Assembly: GCA_018369555.1 (NCBI GenBank)
Contig: JAGZCC010000014.1
Coordinates: 1-41,924 of the forward strand
DNA from: Thomasclavelia spiroformis
GTDB lineage: Bacteria; Bacillota_I; Bacilli_A; Erysipelotrichales; Coprobacillaceae
Direction of reading: 5' to 3'
DNA length: 41,924 nt
The notes below the pieces were generated by a model that worked only from the letters and a program-made list of their open reading frames with translations, did not search any database and was not told where the DNA came from. Each line of letters starts with the position of its first letter. Position 1 is the stretch's first letter. The position numbers were made by a program, and so were the translations under genes. This document shows positions 33,578 to 41,281 of this stretch, piece by piece.

Positions 33578-35623
33578 TCATCTATTTTCAATTTTTCCGC
33601 TTTTAATTATAACACAATCATAAAATTGATTCACTATTTTTGTTTGATGAGCAACAATAATTACCATTATTTCTTTTCGTTTATCATAAAGATAATTTAA
33701 AATTTTAGACATTTTATTATCATCGACATTACTCAACGCTTCATCTAAAATCAACACTTCTGGTTTTAACAGTAAAGCACGAATAAGCATAATTACTTGT
33801 CGTTGTCCTGATGATAAAGGTTTGCCATCTACTTCCATTATCATTTCTAAACGATCCATCAATTCATCTAATTCAAATTCTTTTAATAATGTATACATTA
33901 ATTGTTCATTTTTATTTTTTAATAAAAGATTAAAACGTAAAGATTCTTGATAAAAAATAGGTTCTTTATCCAAATAAATAATTTTTTGATACAAAGAAGT
34001 TAATTCAATTTTATTAATATCGATATTATTTATTAAAATATTCCCCTTTATTAAATCATCATGTTTCATCAATAATTTTAATAATGTTGATTTCCCGGCA
34101 CCCGTATCTCCTTTTAACCATAATGAACCATTAATCACTAAATCCAAATGATCAATAATTGGTTTATTATAACCATAGCTATATGTAATATGATCAAATT
34201 TAATTTCTTTTATGCTACCTTTTAGCTTTATTTTCTTCTCTTTTTTTTCTAACTTAATCTCTTTATATTGTTCATAAATAATCATTATTTCGTCTTTTTC
34301 AATAATAAAAGAAATTAAATTAAATAATGGCTCAAACAAATACGATGTCAACATATAAAACAGTACAATATCCCCAATACTAATATAACCCTTTTTATAA
34401 TAATAACTAGCAATTAAAACTACCAAAAAAGCTAATCCTTGAACCAAAAACTCACTTACAACATTTAAATCATTAAATCTTTTTCCCCGTAAAAAAACAT
34501 TATAATTATACTTATCAAATAAATAATTAATCTTTTCTCGAGCAAACTGTTTCAAAAAAAACTGATGACTATTATAAAAATTCTTTAAATACTCCAAATA
34601 TCCACTATTCATTTTTTCTTGACTAGTAATAATCATTTTATTTAGCTTATTTATCTGTTTCATCCCTCTAATCAAAACCACGCCAATTATTAACAATACA
34701 GCCAATACAACAATTCCTATTTCAACTGAAAAAACAAATAAAGCAACAATAATTCCTATCATCAATACTAAATCCATAAATACAACTGTATAAAAATGAA
34801 TAAAAAAATTACTTAAAGAAAACAAATTTTGAACCCTTGTCAACATCGCTCCTTGACGATTATATGATAAATAACGAAACGGTAAATACATCATTTGAAT
34901 TACTGTCTTATTTACATATTCATAATTTAACTTTTTTTGAATTTCAACTTCTAAATTCTTTCGTTGATAATCTATAACAATTCTTACTACCGCTATAAAA
35001 ATAAAAATACCACTAAAAATAACAACTACATAAAAATCAATCTCTTCAATTGAATTAATTAATCCCTGAAAATAAAACGAACCCAAAATACTACAAACAG
35101 AAATTATAATTGCTTTAATTAACAAAACTATCACATCACGATAATTGTTTTGTAAATGTTTAATCAAAAATTCTTTAAAACTACAATCTTTTTCTTCTTG
35201 TTTTATTACATATCTTCCAACATGTTCATTACAAATACATACACCACTAAATATTTTTTCTAATTCCGCATATTTTAATCTAATTAATCCTTTAGCTGGA
35301 TCCCCAACTAATAAATATCGTTTAGTTATTTTATACAAAACCATAAAATGTGTCAGATTATCATTAATTACATGTATAATACATGGTAATTTAGCTTCTT
35401 TTAACAATGTTTCAAAATCACATTGATAAGCTTTAGCATCAAAATTAAATGATTGTAGACATTTAATCATGCCATATACACTAATCCCCGCAGTAGTTAA
35501 ACGACATCTATCTTTAATTTCTTTAATCAAAATATCATGATGATAATATTTTAAAATCATTTTAATACAATAAGCACCACAACTGTATTCATCATCTTGT
35601 TTATATATCGGGTATTTTTTCAT
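33578..35623 (-). CDS. Peptidase-containing ABC exporter (C39 bacteriocin-type)
   Basis: A 681-residue membrane exporter of the PCAT group (like ComA, LagD, SunT), which cuts a double-glycine leader from a peptide and exports it. The N-terminal C39 peptidase domain (about 1-125) has Gln9, Cys15 (QDDEYSCGAYCI), His91 (LTHFMVL) and Asp107 (VGDPAKG), so it should be active. Five to six membrane segments lie at about 155-440. The ATPase domain has Walker A GDTGAGKST (near 504), signature LSSGQRQ (near 602) and Walker B VLILDEALSNVDD. The start is ATG at 35623 behind AGGAGGTTTTATT. It ends 9 bases before ybeY. No double-glycine precursor or accessory gene is visible nearby. Confidence 0.92.
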   Translation of the reverse strand: MKKYPIYKQDDEYSCGAYCIKMILKYYHHDILIKEIKDRCRLTTAGISVYGMIKCLQSFNFDAKAYQCDFETLLKEAKLPCIIHVINDNLTHFMVLYKITKRYLLVGDPAKGLIRLKYAELEKIFSGVCICNEHVGRYVIKQEEKDCSFKEFLIKHLQNNYRDVIVLLIKAIIISVCSILGSFYFQGLINSIEEIDFYVVVIFSGIFIFIAVVRIVIDYQRKNLEVEIQKKLNYEYVNKTVIQMMYLPFRYLSYNRQGAMLTRVQNLFSLSNFFIHFYTVVFMDLVLMIGIIVALFVFSVEIGIVVLAVLLIIGVVLIRGMKQINKLNKMIITSQEKMNSGYLEYLKNFYNSHQFFLKQFAREKINYLFDKYNYNVFLRGKRFNDLNVVSEFLVQGLAFLVVLIASYYYKKGYISIGDIVLFYMLTSYLFEPLFNLISFIIEKDEIMIIYEQYKEIKLEKKEKKIKLKGSIKEIKFDHITYSYGYNKPIIDHLDLVINGSLWLKGDTGAGKSTLLKLLMKHDDLIKGNILINNIDINKIELTSLYQKIIYLDKEPIFYQESLRFNLLLKNKNEQLMYTLLKEFELDELMDRLEMIMEVDGKPLSSGQRQVIMLIRALLLKPEVLILDEALSNVDDNKMSKILNYLYDKRKEIMVIIVAHQTKIVNQFYDCVIIKSGKIENR

Positions 35624-35672
35624 AATAAAACCTCCTATTATCATTTACGATCATAGAAGGATAAATTACTAC

Positions 35673-36221
35673 TTATTTTATTAAATAGGTAATCATTACT
35701 TGCATTATTCCGGCAATAATCATAACAAAAATGGGATTTAGTTTTTTTACTCGTAATAAAATAATTGAAACAATAAATATAACAATCGAACTAATATTTA
35801 CATCAGTTTTACTAAAAAAGTTATCTTGGATAATAAGTAAACCTGATACCCCAATCATTGCAACTACTGCTGGTCGAATATATTTTAAAATACTTTGAAT
35901 AACTGACATCTGCTTATATTTTAAATAAACATAAGCAATTAAAGAAACAATTATACAAGAAGGAATAATGCAACCTAGAGTTGCTGCTATTGCCCCGAAA
36001 AGACCATCAATTTTTAAACCAACAAAAGTAGCCGAATTAATTGCAATTGGACCTGGGGTCATTTGTGAAATCGTAATCAAATCACTAAATTCATTAAACG
36101 ATAACCAATTATGAAGCTCTACTACTTGATGTTGTATCAATGGCAATGCCGCATAACCACCCCCAAAACTAAACGCACCAATCTGGATAAAACTAATAAA
36201 CAATTTCCATAATAACATCAT
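35673..36221 (-). CDS. Half-size chromate-family transporter, subunit A
   Basis: CHR-family membrane protein of 182 residues, one of a pair of short subunits that together equal one full-length ChrA. The motif FSFGGGYAALPLIQHQVVE and PGPIAINSATFVGLKIDG are the family hallmarks; about five to six membrane segments follow. The start at 36221 overlaps the end of the partner gene by 4 bases, so the two are made together, behind GGAGTAAAAG. In gut anaerobes these pairs may move other oxyanions; chromate export is only the family name. Confidence 0.88.
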   Translation of the reverse strand: MMLLWKLFISFIQIGAFSFGGGYAALPLIQHQVVELHNWLSFNEFSDLITISQMTPGPIAINSATFVGLKIDGLFGAIAATLGCIIPSCIIVSLIAYVYLKYKQMSVIQSILKYIRPAVVAMIGVSGLLIIQDNFFSKTDVNISSIVIFIVSIILLRVKKLNPIFVMIIAGIMQVMITYLIK

Positions 36222-36775
36222 CTTTTACTCCAATACTCAATTATACTTTGGATAGCACCAATCAAACCACAGCCAATAACAAGATAAACAACACTAATAT
36301 CATAAACATATGTCAATACAAAAGCGATGATCATAATTATAATCAATACTTTTTCATGCTCATCAACAATTCCTTTTGCCATATCATAAGTAACCGAAGC
36401 AATTATTGCCCCAATAGCTGCTTGCATCCCAAAAAGAATTTGACTAATTACTTCATTACTTTTAAAAGCCTCATAAAACAATGAAACTAACGATATAATT
36501 ACAAATGGTGGGATTATTGTTGCTAGCATCGAAACAAATGCCCCTTTAATTCCAGCTAATTTAAAACCAATTACAATTGCTCCATTTACAGCAATTGGTC
36601 CTGGTGCCGATTGTCCAATCGCAACTAAATCCAACATTTCCTTTTCTTCAATCCAATTCAACTCATCAACATACTTATTTTTCATCAATGTTACAATTAC
36701 ATAACCACCGCCAAAAGTAAAAGCACTCAAATAGAAATTAGTAATAAATAACTTAAACAATATTTTTTTATTCAT
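36218..36775 (-). CDS. Half-size chromate-family transporter, subunit B
   Basis: CHR-family membrane protein of 185 residues, partner of the gene it overlaps. It shows AFTFGGGYVIVTLMKNKYVD near the N-terminus and the family motif SAPGPIAVNGAIVIGFK, then about five membrane segments. The start is ATG at 36775 with GGTGA five bases upstream; ATG at 36778 is nearly as good. No promoter is visible between it and the aminotransferase gene, only a weak terminator hairpin, so it may be read from the dap operon. Confidence 0.88.
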   Translation of the reverse strand: MNKKILFKLFITNFYLSAFTFGGGYVIVTLMKNKYVDELNWIEEKEMLDLVAIGQSAPGPIAVNGAIVIGFKLAGIKGAFVSMLATIIPPFVIISLVSLFYEAFKSNEVISQILFGMQAAIGAIIASVTYDMAKGIVDEHEKVLIIIMIIAFVLTYVYDISVVYLVIGCGLIGAIQSIIEYWSKR

Positions 36776-36791
36776 CATTTTCACCAACAAT

Positions 36792-36816
36792 TAAAGGGAT
36801 TTATAAACTAAATCCC
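36792..36816 (-). terminator. Weak terminator after the dap operon
   Basis: A perfect 7-base stem (GGGATTT at 36796-36802 with AAATCCC at 36810-36816) is followed on the minus strand by TTTAATTG. The T-tract is poor, so read-through into the transporter genes is likely. Confidence 0.55.
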
Positions 36817-38003
36817 TAACCATTAACTTCTTCAATTACCGCACTTAAAATTTCAATCATTTCATCAACATGTTTTTCTTCAATAATAAATGGTGGTAAC
36901 ATTCTAATAACATTATTACCCGCACTAACAAAAATTAAACCTTTATCTAAAGCCTTTTGAATATAAGGTTTCACTGGGTTAGTAAACTCTAATCCAATCA
37001 TTAATCCCAAGCCACGACGTTCTTTAATAACATCATATTTTTCAACTAATTCATCCAATTTTTCAATCAAATATTCACTAACATCTTGAACATGTTCTAA
37101 AATATTATTTTCTTCAATAATCTTAAATACTGTTCTACAAGCACAACCAGCCATTGGATTACCACCATAAGTAGAACCATGATCTCCAGGTTTTAAAGCT
37201 GCTCCAACTTTTTCATTTGCAACAAAAGCTCCCATTGGAAAACCAGCCCCAATTCCTTTAGCAAGACAAACAATATCTGGCATAATTCCATATTGGAAAT
37301 AAGTCATAATCGTACCCGTTCTTCCCATACCACATTGCACTTCATCCAAAATCATCACAATATCATGATCATCACACAATTGTCTAATCCCACTCATAAA
37401 TTCTTGACTGCACACATGAATACCACCTTCACCTTGAACCGGTTCAAAAATAATCGCTGCAGTACGTGGTGTAATTAATTGTTTAACTGACTCTAAATCA
37501 TTGATTGATGCATATTTAACCCCTGGAAGTAAAGGACCAAATGCTTCTTGATATGCTGGTGTACCTGTTAAAGTAACCGAACCTGTAGTTCGTCCATGAA
37601 ATGAATGTTTTAAACTGATAATTTCACTATCTGCTTGATGATGCTTTTCATAATAATACTTACGTGCTAATTTCAAAGCTCCTTCAGTTGCTTCAGCTCC
37701 ACTATTAGTAAAAAAAACACGATTTAATTTAGTTGCTTTCACTACCGCTTCAGCTGCTTCAATTGCTTCAACACTATTAAAATAATTAGAAATATGCATT
37801 AAGCGATGCACTTGTTTACATAAAGCATCAGCATACGGCTGATAATCATGACCAAATGAATTAACCCCAATTCCTGAATAAAAATCTAAATACTTCTTAC
37901 CATTAGTGTCATATAAATAAACACCTTTTCCATGATCAAAAGTAATGTCATATCGACCATATGCTTTCATAAAAACATCATTTGCTCTATCATAATAACT
38001 CAT
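36816..38003 (-). CDS. Class III aminotransferase, ArgD-like, probably N-acetyl-LL-diaminopimelate aminotransferase
   Basis: PLP-dependent aminotransferase of 395 residues, close to acetylornithine aminotransferase. It shows FTNSGAEATEGALKLARKYY, the HGRTTGSVTLTG segment, ILDEVQCGMGRTG and the PLP lysine in CLAKGIGAGFPMGAF (about residue 249). By sequence alone it would be called ArgD, but it is the last gene of dapF-dapH-deacetylase-aminotransferase, and no arginine gene is near. ArgD-type enzymes are known to serve in the succinyl DAP branch of Escherichia coli. The start is ATG at 38003 behind GGGGGATATTTAAT, one base after the deacetylase stop. Confidence 0.88.
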   Translation of the reverse strand: MSYYDRANDVFMKAYGRYDITFDHGKGVYLYDTNGKKYLDFYSGIGVNSFGHDYQPYADALCKQVHRLMHISNYFNSVEAIEAAEAVVKATKLNRVFFTNSGAEATEGALKLARKYYYEKHHQADSEIISLKHSFHGRTTGSVTLTGTPAYQEAFGPLLPGVKYASINDLESVKQLITPRTAAIIFEPVQGEGGIHVCSQEFMSGIRQLCDDHDIVMILDEVQCGMGRTGTIMTYFQYGIMPDIVCLAKGIGAGFPMGAFVANEKVGAALKPGDHGSTYGGNPMAGCACRTVFKIIEENNILEHVQDVSEYLIEKLDELVEKYDVIKERRGLGLMIGLEFTNPVKPYIQKALDKGLIFVSAGNNVIRMLPPFIIEEKHVDEMIEILSAVIEEVNG

Positions 38004-38004
38004 A

Positions 38005-39138
38005 TTAAATATCCCCCAATTTAAGTTTAGTCGCCAGACGATAATATACTTCAACCGCCTGAATCAACACTTCTTCATTAAAATTAAACGTTTCTGTATG
38101 TAAACCACTTGAATATTCATCAGATTTTGTACCAACATAAAAGAAAATACCCGGAATTTCTTTTTGATAATATGCAAAATCTTCTGCAAGCATTAGTGGT
38201 TCTTTTAATTCCAAATAATTCTGATCAACAATATTTACAAACTGATGATACAACTTATAATCATTTAAAACCGGTGGATACATCGGCGGACAACTAAAAT
38301 CTATCTTACAGCCATATGTATTTTCCATTCCTTTATTAATCGCTTGCATCGTATCCGTAATTTTTGTAAATACCGCTTCACTATATGTTCTTAGCGTACC
38401 TTTAAATTCAACGCAATCAGCTACAATATTTCTAACTGTTCCACCCTTAATTTCACCAATATTAATTACACAGCTTTCCACCGGTGAAATAACCCGTGAA
38501 ATAATACTTTGATACTGACAAATTATTTGACTGGCAATTACAATCGCATCAATTCCTAAATGATACAATCCCGCATGAGCACTTTTACCTTTAATAACTA
38601 CATCTAACTCCCCATTTTGAGCCATTAAAGGTCCTGGTCGACAAGCAATTTTACCACTATCGATCGAAGGCATTAAATGCATTCCAAAAATAGCCTTTAC
38701 ATGATACTTTTGTAATATCCCTTGTTCAACTAACAACTTAGCACCACCAGGAGCTTCTTCAGCCGGTTGAAAAATCAGTAAAATATTAAAATCAAATGAC
38801 TCCTCACTTTCTTTCAACCTTTTTGCCAGTGCTAAAAGTGCTGCCATATGACCATCATGACCACAAGCATGCATATAACCATCATGCTTAGATTTAAAAT
38901 CACAACTAGTTTGTTCACTAATCTTTAAACCATCCATATCACTACGAAAAGCTACCGTTTTATCACGATGATGATCAATATATACTAATATTCCTGTATC
39001 TAAGATTGAAATGGGATTATATCCCATTTCAATCAATTCTGTTTTTAAATAATTAGATGTCTGATATTCTTGTAAACCAAGTTCAGGAATTTGATGTAAC
39101 TGACGACGCCATTTTTTTATTTGCTCTAAAGCGTCCAT
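38005..39138 (-). CDS. M20 amidohydrolase, probable N-acetyldiaminopimelate deacetylase
   Basis: Zinc or manganese peptidase-like amidohydrolase (M20D) of 377 residues. Metal ligands are in HACGHDGHMAALLALA (Cys and His, about 91-106), FQPAEEAPGGA (Glu pair), GMHLMPS and the C-terminal SGLHTETFNF; a lid/dimer domain lies at about 175-290. Many M20D proteins are hippurate or acetyl-amino-acid hydrolases, but the place between dapH and the aminotransferase makes N-acetyl-LL-diaminopimelate the likely substrate. Start ATG at 39138 follows TAGGAGATTAAT. Confidence 0.9.
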   Translation of the reverse strand: MDALEQIKKWRRQLHQIPELGLQEYQTSNYLKTELIEMGYNPISILDTGILVYIDHHRDKTVAFRSDMDGLKISEQTSCDFKSKHDGYMHACGHDGHMAALLALAKRLKESEESFDFNILLIFQPAEEAPGGAKLLVEQGILQKYHVKAIFGMHLMPSIDSGKIACRPGPLMAQNGELDVVIKGKSAHAGLYHLGIDAIVIASQIICQYQSIISRVISPVESCVINIGEIKGGTVRNIVADCVEFKGTLRTYSEAVFTKITDTMQAINKGMENTYGCKIDFSCPPMYPPVLNDYKLYHQFVNIVDQNYLELKEPLMLAEDFAYYQKEIPGIFFYVGTKSDEYSSGLHTETFNFNEEVLIQAVEVYYRLATKLKLGDI

Positions 39139-39147
39139 ATTAATCTC

Positions 39148-39852
39148 CTAAAGTTTTCTTAAATCATCCATTAATTGTGTTTTACCTTCAGTTTTTTCAT
39201 CTTTTTTCTCTTTAATAATTCTTGCTGGATTTCCAACAACAACTGCTCCAGCCGGAACATCTTCAGTAACGATTGAACCAGCGCCAACCACAGCTCCTTT
39301 ACCAATACGTACCCCTTCAATTACAACCGCATTAGCACCAATCAATACATCATCTTCTAAAATAACTGGTGAAGCACTAGGTGGTTCAATAACTCCAGCT
39401 AAAACTGCTCCAGCTCCAACATGGCAACGTTTACCAACTTCAACACGTCCACCAAGTATTGCACCCATATCGATCATTGTTCCTTCACCAATTTTAACAC
39501 CGATATTAATTATCGCACCCATCATAATAACAGCATTATCACCGATACTTACATGTTCTCTAATAAATGCACCTGGTTCAATTCTAGCATTAATATTTGT
39601 CATATCTAGTAGAGGAATCGCACTATTACGACGATCTTGTTCTAAATAAGAATCCTTGATCAACTCTTTATTAGCTTCCATATATGCTTTAATTGCATCT
39701 AAATCACCAATACAAACTCTACTATCACTACCACCAAACATCTTAAAATCAGTTGCTTCTGGTAAATTTTCCCCTTTTAAATAAACTTTCACTGGTGTTT
39801 GCTTTTTTGCATCACCAATAAACTTAATAATTTCTTCTGCACTATTTAACAT
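39148..39852 (-). CDS. dapH: Tetrahydrodipicolinate N-acetyltransferase DapH
   Basis: Acetyl-CoA-dependent enzyme that commits tetrahydrodipicolinate to the acetylated DAP branch; 234 residues. An N-terminal domain (about 1-85) precedes hexapeptide repeats of a left-handed beta helix (IGDNAVIMMGAIINIGVKIG, EGTMIDMGAILGG and onward). The AGVIEPPSASPVILEDDVLI loop is typical of DapH and separates it from the succinyl enzyme DapD. Start ATG follows AAAGGAGAAGATT. Confidence 0.96.
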   Translation of the reverse strand: MLNSAEEIIKFIGDAKKQTPVKVYLKGENLPEATDFKMFGGSDSRVCIGDLDAIKAYMEANKELIKDSYLEQDRRNSAIPLLDMTNINARIEPGAFIREHVSIGDNAVIMMGAIINIGVKIGEGTMIDMGAILGGRVEVGKRCHVGAGAVLAGVIEPPSASPVILEDDVLIGANAVVIEGVRIGKGAVVGAGSIVTEDVPAGAVVVGNPARIIKEKKDEKTEGKTQLMDDLRKL

Positions 39853-39866
39853 AATCTTCTCCTTTT

Positions 39867-40700
39867 CTATACTTCAATTATTCCTTCAAAAACATTAACA
39901 GCTGGTCCTGACATCATAATTGTATCATTAACATACTCTATTTCTAAACAACCACCTAATAATTCTACCGTAACTTTATTTTTAGTATAGTTATTTAAAT
40001 AACTAGCATACATTGCTGCACAAGCACCCGTACCACATGCCATAGTTTCTCCAGAACCTCGTTCCCAAACACGCATTTTTATATAATGATCATTAATAAC
40101 TTCAACAAACTCAGTATTGACACCTTCTGGAAACATTTCATGAAATTCAAATTTAGGTCCAATTTTCTTTAAATCCAATATCCCTAAATCATCTACAAAT
40201 GTTACCGTATGCGGATTACCCATTGAAATACTTGTTAAATTATATTTATGACCATCAATGACAACTGTTTGATCGATCATTGTTTCTTGATTATAATTAC
40301 ATGGAATATCACTGCATGTCAAGATTGGTTTACCCATATCAACTTTAGTCCCGATACACTCATCACCATCAAATAACAATTCAACAATTCGTAAACCAGC
40401 TTTAGTTTCAATTTCTAAAACATGTTTATCACTTAATTTATGATCATATATAAATTTCGCAAAACAGCGGATACCATTACCACACATTTTACCTTCGCTA
40501 CCATCAAGATTAAACATTCGCATTTTAAAATCATATCTATCTGATGGTAAAATAACGATCATTCCATCACTACCAATTCCAAAATGTCGATCACTTATTT
40601 TTTTAATAAACTCTTTATCCATACAAACATCTTGGTTTATCCCATCAACATAAATATAATCATTTCCAAGACCTTCCATTTTTGTAAAATGTAATTGCAT
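39867..40700 (-). CDS. dapF: Diaminopimelate epimerase
   Basis: Cofactor-free epimerase that turns LL-DAP into meso-DAP for peptidoglycan and lysine; 277 residues. The two catalytic cysteines are Cys73 (GKMCGNGIRCFAKF) and Cys222 (RGSGETMACGTGACAA); TKMEGLGNDY and SMGNPHTVTF bind substrate. The start is ATG at 40700 behind GGAGTTAACT; an upstream in-frame ATG lacks a site. It leads the dapF-dapH-deacetylase-aminotransferase operon and has a good promoter. Confidence 0.97.
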   Translation of the reverse strand: MQLHFTKMEGLGNDYIYVDGINQDVCMDKEFIKKISDRHFGIGSDGMIVILPSDRYDFKMRMFNLDGSEGKMCGNGIRCFAKFIYDHKLSDKHVLEIETKAGLRIVELLFDGDECIGTKVDMGKPILTCSDIPCNYNQETMIDQTVVIDGHKYNLTSISMGNPHTVTFVDDLGILDLKKIGPKFEFHEMFPEGVNTEFVEVINDHYIKMRVWERGSGETMACGTGACAAMYASYLNNYTKNKVTVELLGGCLEIEYVNDTIMMSGPAVNVFEGIIEV

Positions 40701-40726
40701 AGTTAACTCCTTTCTGTGTTTACAAA

Positions 40727-40755
40727 ATTTTATCAAAACAATGAAATTTTTTCAA
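40727..40755 (-). promoter_or_regulatory. Sigma-A promoter of the dap operon
   Basis: On the minus strand TTGAAA (40750-40755) and TAAAAT (40727-40732) are 17 bases apart, with TGA extending the -10. The leader to dapF is about 20 bases, with no lysine riboswitch. Confidence 0.7.
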
Positions 40756-40808
40756 TTCTTAGATTAAATTTTCTTATAATAAATAGCATATAATACAATG
40801 GTGATAAA

Positions 40809-40895
40809 ATGAAATACATGTTTAAAAAAGTCAATCGCGTACTTAAAATCATTCTTTCAATTATTATTTTTATAATTATTTGTTATTGGGTCTAA
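40809..40895 (+). CDS. 28-residue single-span membrane peptide
   Basis: A short reading frame beginning MKYMFKKVNRVLK and continuing as an almost pure Ile/Leu/Phe hydrophobic helix that ends CYWV. The N-terminal basic part and one membrane span give an N-in topology. GGTGATAAA before the ATG is a good ribosome binding site, and two TATAAT boxes (40775-40780 and 40789-40794) lie just upstream. I recognise no family. It is divergent from dapF and 60 bases before the glycyl-radical-motif gene. It could be a membrane-acting small protein, a toxin-like peptide or a chance frame. Confidence 0.5.
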   Translation: MKYMFKKVNRVLKIILSIIIFIIICYWV

Positions 40896-40928
40896 TGGTG
40901 CATATTAGATGTTAAAAAATAAGTAACC

Positions 40929-40937
40929 TGCTATAAT
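40929..40937 (+). promoter_or_regulatory. Extended -10 promoter before the glycyl-radical-motif gene
   Basis: TGCTATAAT is a consensus extended -10, 18 bases before the start codon at 40956; no good -35 is visible. Confidence 0.45.
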
Positions 40938-40955
40938 ATTTTTGAGGTGATAGCA

Positions 40956-41234
40956 ATGGTTGAATTTAACGGTGTACTAGTTGAAGTAAAAAATGGTTAT
41001 ATGGAAGAAAAAGAGATTCAAGCATATATCAATTATTTAAAAAATAAATATCCTGATGAATCTTTAAAATCACTTTCAATAACAATCGATGGAAATGATG
41101 TCGATTTAGATTATGTCTTAAAACCCCAAAACTTTGAAAGAATCCGTAGAATTACCGGATATCTTGTAGGAACTCTTGATCGTTTTAATGATGCTAAAGC
41201 AGCTGAAGAACGGGATCGAATAAAACATGCATAA
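40956..41234 (+). CDS. Small protein with NrdD-like glycyl-radical C-terminal motif
   Basis: A 92-residue soluble protein. Residues 1-58 look like a small alpha/beta unit (EIQAYINYLKNKYPDESLKS, ITIDGNDVDLDYVLK). Residues 61-91 read ERIRRITGYLVGTLDRFNDA then KAAEERDRIKH. This resembles the C-terminal end of class III anaerobic ribonucleotide reductase NrdD (RxxGYL, RFNxxK, ExxxRxKH), and RRITGYLV fits the PROSITE glycyl-radical pattern except for Thr where Cys, Ser or Ala is usual; Gly68 would be the radical glycine. The protein has no cysteine, so neither the NrdD zinc site nor its active-site Cys. It may be a spare radical domain, like GrcA for pyruvate formate-lyase, or a regulatory mimic. 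Start ATG follows GAGGTGATAGCA. It stands alone, with promoter and terminator. Confidence 0.75.
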   Translation: MVEFNGVLVEVKNGYMEEKEIQAYINYLKNKYPDESLKSLSITIDGNDVDLDYVLKPQNFERIRRITGYLVGTLDRFNDAKAAEERDRIKHA

Positions 41235-41272
41235 AAAGGTAAAGTCACTAATTTAGTGATTCTACCTTTTTT
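41233..41272. terminator. Bidirectional terminator
   Basis: A stem of about 18 pairs with a small internal mismatch (41233-41249 with 41256-41272) has A-rich and T-rich flanks on opposite sides, so it can end both the plus-strand small gene and the minus-strand LytTR gene. Confidence 0.8.
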
Positions 41273-41281
41273 CATATCTCA

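Noticed and set aside
35145..35426. Possible bacteriocin precursor within the exporter gene (antisense frame)
   Set aside because: No double-glycine leader and no ribosome binding site; it is the complement of the C39 peptidase domain.
36816..38003. Arginine biosynthesis (argD) as the role of the aminotransferase
   Set aside because: No other arginine gene is in the window and the gene is embedded in a DAP operon, so the DAP step is preferred, though dual use is possible.
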